A stretch of DNA of 30,663 bases from M3007 sp046299435 (GTDB taxonomy: Bacteria > Bacteroidota > Bacteroidia > Chitinophagales > Saprospiraceae), in NCBI GenBank assembly GCA_046299435.1, contig JBKBIC010000031.1, forward strand, positions 1 through 30,663, read 5' to 3'. Numbering within the stretch: the stretch's first letter is position 1; each line of letters begins with the position of its first letter. A program made the translations under genes and the position numbers. A model generated the notes under the pieces. That model did no database searches and had not been told where the DNA came from. It was given only the letters and a program-made list of their open reading frames with translations. This document shows positions 15,424-22,204 of the stretch, in pieces.

Positions 15424-17316
15424 TCAAAACTTCAACCTAACAGCCGCCGACCAGCCTATCCAGCCCGCCAAGCGCGTGCCGTCGGAGTATGTTTTTTTCA
15501 GCAAATCATTTTTCAGGAACACATCGCGGACGTTTTTGAAGTCCGTTTGGCCGGGCTTGTCCACGAACACGTTGGCCGACGGGCCGCCCGCGAAGGAAAA
15601 ATGCCGCCCCAAACGCAGGTCGAACGTGGGCGCGAACTGTGCCCATTCTTGCAGCGATTCGGTGTGTGTGCCGAGGTTCAGATGGCGGTGCGTCAGGTCG
15701 AGCGCGAGGCCGTGCCGCCCCATCGGGATGCGGCCGCCGATGCCCAGACCATAGCCCCAAAGGTTGTTGCCCGGCTCCTCGCGGAAGCCTGCCGTGTAAG
15801 TCAGATAGAAAGCGGGCACCCCTGTTTTGAAGGCCAAATTTGCCGTGAGCACATCGTTTGTATTGGCCTCCAACGCAACGTAACCGCCTCGTTTTGAGAA
15901 ATTTAGCAAACCGATTTGCAGTCCTTTGATTTCGGTGGCCGAGTTGATGATGCCCACTTGCAGGCCGTTCACCCGGCGGGCGCGATTGACAAGGCCGGAG
16001 GTTTGGATGCCGTTCAGCGTGTCGGCCACATTGACCAAACCCGCCGCTTGGATGCCCGAAAAGTTGGCCGCCTCGTTCACCAAACCAGCTGCCTGCACGC
16101 CCACCACGTTGCCCGCCGCATTGACCAAGCCAGCGGCTTGCACACCCGAAACCTCGTCCGCTGCATTGACCAAACCCGCCGCCTGCACCACCACGCTGCC
16201 CGAATCCACCACGTTGACCAAGCCCGCTGCTTGCAGGCCGATGCGATGCCCGCGCTCCACCACATTCAGCACGCCCGCCGCCTGCACCGACGAGGCCGAG
16301 CCGATGCCCGCCATGTTGAACAAGCCGCCGAACTGCCCGCCGTTCAATTCGCCCGCGCTAACATTGAACAAACCCGCCGCCTGCACCCCCGCCGCGTCGC
16401 CGTGATTGGTGTTGAAAAGACCCGCCGCCTGCACGCCGTTCATGCGCTCGCGGGTGACGTTGCCGAGGCCGGCCAATTCCACGCCGTCGTTGCCGCGCGA
16501 GTAGCCGACGAGCACGTTGAGCGAAAGATTGTTCGTGAAATTGCCGCCCATCATGCCGTTGCTGCCAATCCACGGGAGGAACGAAACCTGCACGGCGCGG
16601 TGCATCGAATCGAGCACGTTCTCCGCCACGCGCTCCTGCGCGGCCACCATGCGCTGCGATTTTTGGATGAGATGGTTCACAAAACGGCTCATCAACTGCC
16701 ATTTTTTGGGTTTCCACGCCGTCGTGTCGCAATCCGCCGGGCGCACGAGGCTGTCGGCGGCGAGTTCGATTTTCACGAAACGCGGTGTTTGCGGCGTGAC
16801 TTGCAGCACCGTCGGGCGGTAGTCGAGTTTGGCAACCACGACTTCCGTGCGGTCGGAGACTTTCAGTTCGTAGTACCCGTTCGAGTCGGTCGTCGTGGCG
16901 CGGAGGGTTTTGCGGTCGTAAATGGTGGCGTTCGGGAGTTTTTTGCCCGTTTTTGGGTCGGAAATGTACCCGGAGATCTGCGTTTCGGGGTGTTTGCGCT
17001 TTTTCAGGATGAGGTAATTGCCGTTTTGGCGGTACTCGTAGCCGTCGCCGAGCAGCCGCACCAACGCCTCGCGCACCGGGATTGCCTCGGCCAAAAGCGT
17101 CACGCGCCGCTCGCCCTCGATGATGCTGGCGTTGTACGACCACTGAAAATTGGCCTTTTCGGCCACCATGTCCAGCCCTTCTTTGAGCGTGGTGTTGTGC
17201 AGCCGGAGGTTGATGCTGCGCTCCAAAATGGCCGTCCGGGCGGCGGTTTTTTCGGGAAAAAGCAGGCAAATCGCAGCCAATGCGAGGCTGCAAACGAGGT
17301 GAACAAATGTTTTCAT
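15424..17316 (-). CDS. Envelope protein: STN + carboxypeptidase-like domain + GLVN surface repeats (630 aa)
   Basis: Order: signal peptide (1-26), an STN (secretin/TonB short N-terminal) domain (about 30-105, LRLHNTTLKEGLDMVAEKAN), a carboxypeptidase-regulatory-like domain (about 112-185, ISGYISDPKTGKKLPNATIY), a linker, then thirteen units of 14-17 residues from about 278 to 480 with consensus GVQAAGLVNxA, and a C-terminal beta-rich part ending in Phe. The repeats resemble the LA_2272-type surface repeats first named in Leptospira (from memory). STN plus carboxypeptidase-like domains usually precede a TonB-dependent plug and barrel; both are absent here. The gene follows ECF sigma and FecR in the same direction, the place normally held by such a receptor, so it may be the signal-transducing outer-membrane partner (inference). 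Confidence 0.82.
   Translation of the reverse strand: MKTFVHLVCSLALAAICLLFPEKTAARTAILERSINLRLHNTTLKEGLDMVAEKANFQWSYNASIIEGERRVTLLAEAIPVREALVRLLGDGYEYRQNGNYLILKKRKHPETQISGYISDPKTGKKLPNATIYDRKTLRATTTDSNGYYELKVSDRTEVVVAKLDYRPTVLQVTPQTPRFVKIELAADSLVRPADCDTTAWKPKKWQLMSRFVNHLIQKSQRMVAAQERVAENVLDSMHRAVQVSFLPWIGSNGMMGGNFTNNLSLNVLVGYSRGNDGVELAGLGNVTRERMNGVQAAGLFNTNHGDAAGVQAAGLFNVSAGELNGGQFGGLFNMAGIGSASSVQAAGVLNVVERGHRIGLQAAGLVNVVDSGSVVVQAAGLVNAADEVSGVQAAGLVNAAGNVVGVQAAGLVNEAANFSGIQAAGLVNVADTLNGIQTSGLVNRARRVNGLQVGIINSATEIKGLQIGLLNFSKRGGYVALEANTNDVLTANLAFKTGVPAFYLTYTAGFREEPGNNLWGYGLGIGGRIPMGRHGLALDLTHRHLNLGTHTESLQEWAQFAPTFDLRLGRHFSFAGGPSANVFVDKPGQTDFKNVRDVFLKNDLLKKTYSDGTRLAGWIGWSAAVRLKF
15877..16485 (-). 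repeat. Coding repeats GVQAAGLVN inside the STN protein
   Basis: About 13 degenerate units of mostly 15 codons. Core GVQAAGLVN occurs in exact or near form at least nine times; the last two units change to GLQVGIIN and GLQIGLLN. In DNA the minus-strand units are GC-rich and diverged, so this is an old protein repeat, not a fresh tandem expansion. Confidence 0.88.
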
Positions 17317-17384
17317 TGCTTAAAAATTAGTTGGTTGTTTTTGCGGGAATGGAACGCGGATGGAACGGATTGGGCGGATTTTTT

Positions 17385-17480
17385 GATTGATGATTGACGA
17401 TTACATGATTGTTGATTTTTGATGTTCCGCACGTCAAGCAAATCAAAAATCAACAATCATGTAATCGTCAATCGTCAATC
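17385..17480. repeat. 39-bp hairpin between FecR and STN genes
   Basis: Arms 17385-17423 (starts GATTGATGATTGACGATTAC) and 17442-17480 pair at 38 of 39 positions with an 18-base loop (17424-17441). The 5' arm is made of GATTGA/GATGATTGAC-like units. It lies in the 170-base gap between the FecR stop (17487) and the STN gene start (17316). Confidence 0.92.
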
Positions 17481-17486
17481 AATCTC

Positions 17487-18488
17487 TCAATCGCCGCAGC
17501 CTTGCCCGTCCAGCGCGAAGCCGCCGCCGGGCGTTTTTTCCACTTTGAGCGAAAAGGATTCGGCCACCAAATCGAGCACCCGCTCGATGGGCAGGTTTTC
17601 GTATCGGGCAGAAAGTGGGCAATCGGCCAAGTCCTTGTTTTTCAAGGAAATATCCACTCCGTACACCTTGCCGAGCTGCTGCACGACGCGCTGCAACGGA
17701 GTGGAATCGAATCGAAAAACCCTATTTCTGTATGCCAAAAAGTTGGGGTCTGGGGCCTGCTCGCGGGTGATTTTGCCGGAGGCCAAATCGCACACGGCGG
17801 ATTCGGCGGCGGCCAAAAACACCACTTCGCTGCGGCTACTGACGCGCACTTTGCCGTGCGAGACGGTGACTTTCACCTGTCCCGGCTGGCTGCGCTCGTC
17901 CACGTTGAAGGCCGTGCCGACGACTTTCACCTCCAAATCGGCCACCTCGACCACGAAGGGGCGCACCGTGTCGGGCGCGACCTCAAAAAACGCCTCGCCC
18001 GTGAGCCGCACGCGGCGTTCGCGGCGGTTGAAGGTGCCCACCGAGCGCAGCGACGAGCCGCGATTGAGTGCGACCGATGAGCCATCGAGCAGGCGGTTTT
18101 CGAGCACGGTTTCGGCGGCGGCGATTTCGATTTCGTGCAAATCCGAGCCACTCCGCAGCCACCAAACCACCGCCAAAGCCAGCACAAAAACAGCTGCCGC
18201 TGCCGTCGCCCAACGCCGCACAAACGCCACGCGCAGGCTGCGTCGCTGGGCGTTTTCGCCGATGGCTTGCCGCACTTTTTGGAGCGCGGCCTCGGTGTCC
18301 ACCGGGCGGGCAAGCGGGGGATGAGCCTGTGGGCTGTTTTGCCAAAGCCATTGTAAATCAGCGAAATAGCGTTGATTTTCAGCTGAGGCCGCGAGCCAGT
18401 TTTGCAAGCTGGCGGATTCCTCTGGGGTGGCCTCGCCCGCGAGGTGCTTGGCGATTTGCTCGTCTATGTTGTCAAAGTTTGTGCTCAT
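17487..18488 (-). CDS. FecR family anti-sigma factor (333 aa)
   Basis: The cytoplasmic N-terminus binds the ECF sigma factor, a single membrane helix (TAAAAVFVLALAVVWWL) crosses the inner membrane, and the periplasmic part carries a FecR domain (DGSSVALNRGSSLRSVGTFN, VRLTGEAFFEV) and a C-terminal DUF4974 domain (VFRFDSTPLQRVVQQLGKVY) that contacts the STN domain of its receptor. The start at 18488 (MSTNFDNIDEQIAKHLAGEA) is the normal FecR beginning; the open frame upstream reads through a palindromic repeat. Order sigma-FecR-STN protein defines one signalling unit. Confidence 0.95.
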   Translation of the reverse strand: MSTNFDNIDEQIAKHLAGEATPEESASLQNWLAASAENQRYFADLQWLWQNSPQAHPPLARPVDTEAALQKVRQAIGENAQRRSLRVAFVRRWATAAAAVFVLALAVVWWLRSGSDLHEIEIAAAETVLENRLLDGSSVALNRGSSLRSVGTFNRRERRVRLTGEAFFEVAPDTVRPFVVEVADLEVKVVGTAFNVDERSQPGQVKVTVSHGKVRVSSRSEVVFLAAAESAVCDLASGKITREQAPDPNFLAYRNRVFRFDSTPLQRVVQQLGKVYGVDISLKNKDLADCPLSARYENLPIERVLDLVAESFSLKVEKTPGGGFALDGQGCGD

Positions 18489-18511
18489 GCGAATATGCTT
18501 TTGCTGCGTTT

Positions 18512-18589
18512 CCCACAGATGAATCTGTGGGCTGAAACGAAAAAATCCGGCGGGTTTTTCAATGCACAACCCACAGGTTCATCTGTGGG
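18512..18589. repeat. Pair of 20-bp palindromes in inverted orientation (REPIN-like)
   Basis: CCCACAGATGAATCTGTGGG (18512-18531) and CCCACAGGTTCATCTGTGGG (18570-18589) are each self-complementary. The reverse complement of the first differs from the second at one base, so they form an inverted pair around a 38-base centre. The second encodes part of the sigma factor's C-terminus (FPQMNLWVVH) and the pair spans its stop codon. Confidence 0.85.
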
Positions 18590-19161
18590 AAAAAGAACGC
18601 CACCGCCCAGACCACGCTGACCAGATAATCCGCCAGCTGGCTTCGCATCAGGCGCAGGGCCTTGCCCATTTGCGTCTCGACGGTTTTGATGGAAATGTCG
18701 AGTTGCTCGGCGATTTCGCGGTATTTCAGCTCCTCGAACCGGCTCAACTCGAAGATGCGGCGGCACTGGGCGGGCAGCGCGGCGAGGGCTTTTTGCAGCC
18801 GCTCGCGCAGTTCCTGCTCCGGGAAAGGTTGGTGTGCGTGGCTTGTCTCCAATTGTTCGGCGTTGTGTTGTTTGAATTTTTCGCGGGTGCGGGCCGCTCG
18901 GAGGCGGTTGAGCGCGGCGTTGTGGACGGTCTTGTACAGATATGACTTGACCGACCAGAGGATTTGGATACGCTCGCGCTGCTCCCAAAACCGCACAAAC
19001 GTCTGTTGCACAAGGTCTTCGGCCTCGTCCATGTCGCCGTCGGTCAGGCCGGCGGCGTAGCGGCAGAGAGCCGGGTAATACGCTCGGAACACCGCATCGA
19101 AGGCCGATTGCTCGCCCCGGCGGATTGCTTCGAGTGTGGCTGGGTCGTTTAGTTTTTCCAA
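18559..19161 (-). CDS. ECF sigma factor, FecI-like (200 aa)
   Basis: Region 2 covers about 18-90 (FRAYYPALCRYAAGLTDGDM, DLVQQTFVRFWEQRE) and region 4 about 130-185 (LPAQCRRIFELSRFEELKYR, AEQLDISIKTVETQMGKALR). This is the Bacteroidota FecI subtype that works with a FecR anti-sigma. The gap to FecR is negative in open frame but 70 bases to the chosen FecR start. The tail after ADYL is hydrophobic and its last residues (PQMNLWVVH) are encoded by a 20-bp palindrome, so the original C-terminus may have been replaced or extended by the repeat. Start at 19161 (MEKLNDPATLEAIRRGEQSA) is typical. Confidence 0.95.
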   Translation of the reverse strand: MEKLNDPATLEAIRRGEQSAFDAVFRAYYPALCRYAAGLTDGDMDEAEDLVQQTFVRFWEQRERIQILWSVKSYLYKTVHNAALNRLRAARTREKFKQHNAEQLETSHAHQPFPEQELRERLQKALAALPAQCRRIFELSRFEELKYREIAEQLDISIKTVETQMGKALRLMRSQLADYLVSVVWAVAFFFPQMNLWVVH

Positions 19162-19359
19162 AACTGGGTGGGTTGCTTCGTTCGATTGCTTGGAGACACA
19201 CCGGGCACGGGCTTACCCTGACGCGGCGGCGAAGTTTTTTTGGGCAAAACTCGGCGTTTCGTCGGTGGGGCCAAAAATTTCATCGGTAAATGGTTGACTG
19301 TCTGATTGCCTTGCGCCAGTTTTGTGCCATCATTTTGCTATCAAAAAAAATCAAAAATC

Positions 19360-20220
19360 ATGAAAGAAAAAATCGTCGTCCCCAACTCCGGTTATGTGGC
19401 CTTAGTGGTGGTCACGCTGCTCGTTGCGCTCGGTATCTACTTGATAATCAATGTGATAAAGCCGCTCGGCGGCATCTTGGCAGGCGTGTCGTGGGTGGCC
19501 GCCACGCTGGTGGCACTGGGCTTTTTCTTCATCAACCCGAACGGCTCGGCGGTGCTGACGCTTTTCGGCGACTACAAAGGCACCGTGAAGCAGAACGGCT
19601 TTTTCTGGGTGAACCCGTTTTTTATCAAAAAATCCATCTCGCTGCGGGCGCGCAACTTCGAGAGCGAGCGCATCAAAGTGAACGACAAGCAAGGCAACCC
19701 CATCCAAATCAGCGTGATTCTGGTGTGGCGGGTGCAGGAGACGTTCCGCGCCGCCTTCGAGGTGGAGAGCTACGAGGAGTTCGTGAAAATCCAGAGCGAG
19801 GCCGCCGTGCGGAAACTCGCCGCGCTGTACCCGTACGACAATTTCGAGGACTCGCACGCCATCACGCTGCGCTCCGGGCTGGAAGAAGTGAACCATTCGC
19901 TCGAACACGAACTGGCCGCCCGCCTCGGCATGGCCGGCGTGGAAGTGCTCGAAGCCCGCATCGGCTACCTGGCCTATGCCTCCGAAATAGCCGGGGCGAT
20001 GCTCAAACGCCAACAAGCAGAGGCCGTCGTCGCGGCCCGCCACAAAATCGTGGAGGGCGCGGTGAGCATGGTCGAAGGCGCGTTGGCCGAGCTGTCGCGC
20101 AAAAAAATCATTGATTTCGACGACGACAAAAAAGCCGCCATGGTCTCCAACCTGATGGTCGTGCTCTGCGGCGACCGCGAGGCCACGCCGGTCGTGAACA
20201 CGGGAACCCTTCACCAATGA
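19360..20220 (+). CDS. SPFH/Band 7 membrane protein (286 aa)
   Basis: Two membrane helices (about 12-34 and 38-60) precede an SPFH domain (SAVLTLFGDYKGTVKQNGFF, ARNFESERIKVNDKQGNPIQ) and a coiled, Ala/Glu-rich C-terminal part (MLKRQQAEAVVAARHKIVEG). SPFH proteins oligomerise into membrane microdomain scaffolds; no client is evident. The start at 19360 (MKEKIVVPNSGYVAL) was preferred over the upstream open frame because it gives the family's short cytoplasmic N-terminus. The small ribbon-helix-helix gene follows in the same direction; I recall this pair from other genomes. The gap between them is exactly an inverted repeat. Confidence 0.92.
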   Translation: MKEKIVVPNSGYVALVVVTLLVALGIYLIINVIKPLGGILAGVSWVAATLVALGFFFINPNGSAVLTLFGDYKGTVKQNGFFWVNPFFIKKSISLRARNFESERIKVNDKQGNPIQISVILVWRVQETFRAAFEVESYEEFVKIQSEAAVRKLAALYPYDNFEDSHAITLRSGLEEVNHSLEHELAARLGMAGVEVLEARIGYLAYASEIAGAMLKRQQAEAVVAARHKIVEGAVSMVEGALAELSRKKIIDFDDDKKAAMVSNLMVVLCGDREATPVVNTGTLHQ

Positions 20221-20300
20221 GTGAATGGGCGAATGAGGGAATGGGTCAATGAGGAGGCCCCCACTCATTCGCCCATTCTCTCATTCACTCATTCGCTCAA
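20217..20300. repeat. Inverted repeat spanning stop codon to start codon, GAATGAGT family
   Basis: Arms 20217-20253 (ATGAGTGAATGGGCGAATGA...) and 20264-20300 pair at 30 of 37 positions around a 10-base loop. The 5' arm covers the SPFH stop codon (20218-20220); the 3' arm ends on the A of the next gene's ATG (20300). Unit sequence matches the 24-nt array at 7207-7445. Confidence 0.85.
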
Positions 20301-20503
20301 TGAAAAGAAAATTCGTGCTGCGCCTCGACGAAGAGGTGCTTTCGGCTTTGGAAAAATGGGCTGCCGACGAGTTCCGCAGCGTGAACGGGCAGCTGGAGTG
20401 GGTCATCGCCCAAGCCCTGCGCGGCGTGGGCCGCTACCCGAAAAACGTGCGCCCGGAGGCTGGCGACGGGAAAGACGAACCGTCCACAGAAAACGAGGCG
20501 TGA
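20300..20503 (+). CDS. Small Arc-like ribbon-helix-helix protein (67 aa)
   Basis: MKRKFVLRLDEEVLSALEKW forms the ribbon and first helix, ADEFRSVNGQLEWVIAQALR the second helix, in the Arc/MetJ-like ribbon-helix-helix pattern (RSVNGQLE matches the conserved turn). The tail is charged and disordered. It probably binds DNA as a dimer; the target is unknown but may be its own operon. There is no toxin gene beside it, so I do not call it an antitoxin. Start at 20300 is set by the domain; the 17 residues upstream in frame come from the repeat. Confidence 0.85.
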   Translation: MKRKFVLRLDEEVLSALEKWAADEFRSVNGQLEWVIAQALRGVGRYPKNVRPEAGDGKDEPSTENEA

Positions 20504-20563
20504 TGAACGATGAGTGATGAGGCGCGAAATACTCATCGTCCATCACCCACCATTCATCACGCC
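20497..20563. repeat. Inverted repeat at the end of the ribbon-helix-helix gene, GATGA family
   Basis: GGCGTGATGAACGATGAGTG (20497 onward) faces a C/A arm ending CATTCATCACGCC (20563). The outer 11 bp are perfect, the inner part imperfect. The stop codon TGA (20501-20503) is inside the 5' arm. Confidence 0.75.
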
Positions 20564-20571
20564 TTGTTTTC

Positions 20572-20579
20572 TATTTTTG
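20572..20579 (+). promoter_or_regulatory. -7 box candidate for the peroxiredoxin gene
   Basis: TATTTTTG matches TAnnTTTG exactly and lies 25 bases before the ATG at 20605, a normal distance for a short leader. No clear -33 TTTG was found. It sits directly after an inverted repeat. Confidence 0.4.
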
Positions 20580-20604
20580 CCGGACAAATTTTTCCATCCG
20601 TCCG

Positions 20605-21075
20605 ATGCAATTGAAACCCGGCGACAAAGCCCCCTCTTTTAAACTCCGCGCCAGCGACAAATCGCAGGTCAGCCTCTCTGATTTTCGCGGCCAAAACGTG
20701 TTGCTCCTGTTCGTGCCCGCCGCCTTCACAGGTGTTTGCACCAAAGAACTGTGCATGATGCGCGACGGCCTGCGCGATTTCGAGCACATGAACGCGCAAG
20801 TGCTGGCCATCTCGGTGGACAGCCTCTTCACCCTCCAAAAATGGAAAGAAATGGAGGGCTACAACTTCCCGCTCCTTTCCGATTTCAACAAGACCGTCAG
20901 CAAAAAATACGGCGTGCTGTACCGCGAGTTCGTCTTCGAGATGAAAGGCGTGGCCAAGCGCAGCGCGTTCGTCATTGACCGAAAAGGCATCGTCCAATAT
21001 GCAGAAGTGCTCGAAAACGCAGGCGATTTGCCCAATTTCGAGGCCATCCGCAGCACATTGGCCACACTGAACTGA
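20605..21075 (+). CDS. Peroxiredoxin, BCP/AhpE-like (156 aa)
   Basis: A thiol peroxidase of the AhpC/TSA superfamily that reduces hydrogen peroxide and organic peroxides. The peroxidatic motif PAAFTGVCTKELC gives Cys45 as peroxidatic residue, with a second cysteine at 50, the position of the resolving cysteine in E. coli BCP. GDKAPSFKLRASDKSQVSLSD is the usual start and YGVLYREFVFEMKGVAKRSA the usual centre. No signal peptide, so cytoplasmic. It leads into clpS with 31 bases between. Confidence 0.93.
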   Translation: MQLKPGDKAPSFKLRASDKSQVSLSDFRGQNVLLLFVPAAFTGVCTKELCMMRDGLRDFEHMNAQVLAISVDSLFTLQKWKEMEGYNFPLLSDFNKTVSKKYGVLYREFVFEMKGVAKRSAFVIDRKGIVQYAEVLENAGDLPNFEAIRSTLATLN

Positions 21076-21076
21076 A

Positions 21077-21102
21077 CACTCAAAACCCGAAACTCAAAAC
21101 TG
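21077..21102. repeat. Single C/A repeat arm between peroxiredoxin and clpS, ACTCAAAAC family
   Basis: CACTCAAAACCCGAAACTCA and a following AAACTG make two or three copies of an ACTCAAAAC unit between the peroxiredoxin stop and the clpS start. It has the complement of the TTTTGAGT units at 29842-29873 but no partner arm here. Confidence 0.55.
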
Positions 21103-21106
21103 ACCA

Positions 21107-21400
21107 ATGCCGCTCGCACCAATCTGGGAAGAAGACGTTGACGTACTGATTGACGACGACATCGGCACGGACATCCCGGCCCAGCTCATCGTCTTCAACG
21201 ACCACCACAACACGTTCGATTGGGTGGTCAGGTGTTTCATGGAAATCCTGCGGCACACCAGCGACCAAGCCGAACAGCTCTCCATCATCATCCACCACAA
21301 GGGCAAGGCGACAGTCAAATCCGGCCAAAAACCCGAACTCCTGCCCCTCCGCGAGGCACTCGCCGACCGAGGCCTCTCGGCGGTCGTCGAAGAGTTTTAA
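21107..21400 (+). CDS. clpS: ClpS, N-degron adaptor of the Clp protease (97 aa)
   Basis: ClpS binds proteins with N-terminal Leu, Phe, Tyr or Trp and hands them to the Clp AAA+ protease. Seen: QLIVFNDHHNTFDWVVRCF with the pocket residues Asn31 and Asp32, the SDQAEQLSIIIHHKGKATV helix and strand with His63/64, and a C-terminal GLSAVVEEF. The acidic, disordered N-terminus (10-23) is normal for the family. It is followed by aat, which makes such N-termini, so the two act in one pathway. Confidence 0.95.
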   Translation: MPLAPIWEEDVDVLIDDDIGTDIPAQLIVFNDHHNTFDWVVRCFMEILRHTSDQAEQLSIIIHHKGKATVKSGQKPELLPLREALADRGLSAVVEEF

Positions 21401-21414
21401 CATCAATGATGAAC

Positions 21415-21468
21415 GATGAGTGATGAATGATGAACCGCATGCTCATCACTTATCATTCATCGCTCATC
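21415..21468. repeat. Inverted repeat between clpS and aat, GATGA family
   Basis: GATGAGTGATGAATGATGA (21415-21433) pairs with TATCATTCATCGCTCATC (21451-21468) over 18 positions, with G-T pairs as the only exceptions. Similar units extend outward to 21405 and 21475. It fills the 78-base gap between clpS and aat. Confidence 0.82.
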
Positions 21469-21478
21469 ACTTATCCCA

Positions 21479-22201
21479 ATGGCTTTCTGGCTCAGCAACA
21501 ACGAGTTATCGTTCCCGCACCCGATGCACGCCGGCCCCGATGGGCTGCTCGCGCTGGGCGGCGATATGCGCCCGGAACGGCTGTTGCTGGCCTATTGGCA
21601 CGGCATCTTCCCGTGGTTCGAGGAGCGCGGGGCCATTGCATGGTTTTCGCCCGACCCGCGCTGCGTGCTGCTGCCCGACGAGCTGAAAATCCACAAAAGC
21701 ATGCGGAGCATCTTCAACCAGCGTAAGTTCGAGTACACGCTCGACACGCGCTTCCGCGAAGTGGTGCAGCATTGCGCCGAAGTCTGGCGCAAAGACCAAG
21801 TGGGCAGCTGGATTTCCGACAAATTCATCGAAGGTTACGTCCGCCTCCACGAGCAGGGCTGGGCACACTCCGTCGAGGTGTGGCAATCAGGCGAGCTCGT
21901 CGGCGGGCTGTACGGCATCGCGCTGGGGCGGGTGTTTTGCGGCGAGAGTATGTTCGCCTTCGTGCCCAACGCCTCCAAAGCGGGCTTCATCACCCTCGTG
22001 CAGGCCCTGCGCGACGTGGGTTTTTGGCTGATTGATTGCCAAGTGGAAACGCCCCACCTGATGAGCCTCGGCGCACGGACGGTCGCACGGGAGCAGTTTT
22101 TGGAGGTCTTGTCAAAAAACAAGTTTGAGCCGTCGGTCGTCGGGCGGTGGGCTTTCGATGAAAACGGGGGCTTGGCGTTGGCGGCCCCGACCAGCCCGTA
22201 A
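21479..22201 (+). CDS. aat: Leucyl/phenylalanyl-tRNA--protein transferase (240 aa)
   Basis: Aat moves Leu or Phe from tRNA to proteins that start with Arg or Lys, creating a degradation signal read by ClpS. Seen: GLLALGGDMRPERLLLAYWHGIFPWF near the N-terminus, AIAWFSPDPRCVL, WAHSVEVWQSGELVGGLYGI, RVFCGESMFAF (core of the catalytic site) and GFWLIDCQVETPHLMSLGAR. Length is close to E. coli Aat (234). It probably shares a transcript with clpS. It converges on the Uma2 gene with a gap of only three bases. Confidence 0.96.
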   Translation: MAFWLSNNELSFPHPMHAGPDGLLALGGDMRPERLLLAYWHGIFPWFEERGAIAWFSPDPRCVLLPDELKIHKSMRSIFNQRKFEYTLDTRFREVVQHCAEVWRKDQVGSWISDKFIEGYVRLHEQGWAHSVEVWQSGELVGGLYGIALGRVFCGESMFAFVPNASKAGFITLVQALRDVGFWLIDCQVETPHLMSLGARTVAREQFLEVLSKNKFEPSVVGRWAFDENGGLALAAPTSP

Positions 22202-22204
22202 GCA

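Noticed and set aside
15916..17397. 493-codon plus-strand frame with many CxH-like and VDQA repeats
   Set aside because: The repeats are the mirror of the GVQAAGLVN codons of the real minus-strand gene.
20300..20503. Ribbon-helix-helix protein as antitoxin of a toxin-antitoxin pair
   Set aside because: The neighbours are an SPFH protein and a peroxiredoxin; no toxin-like small gene is adjacent.
6191..21468. Excess of G-T (wobble) mismatches in the stems as proof of selection on RNA structure
   Set aside because: In the plus strand most single mismatches are G-T, but at 6191 and 17385 the transcribed strand is the minus strand, where they become C-A. The number of cases is too small.
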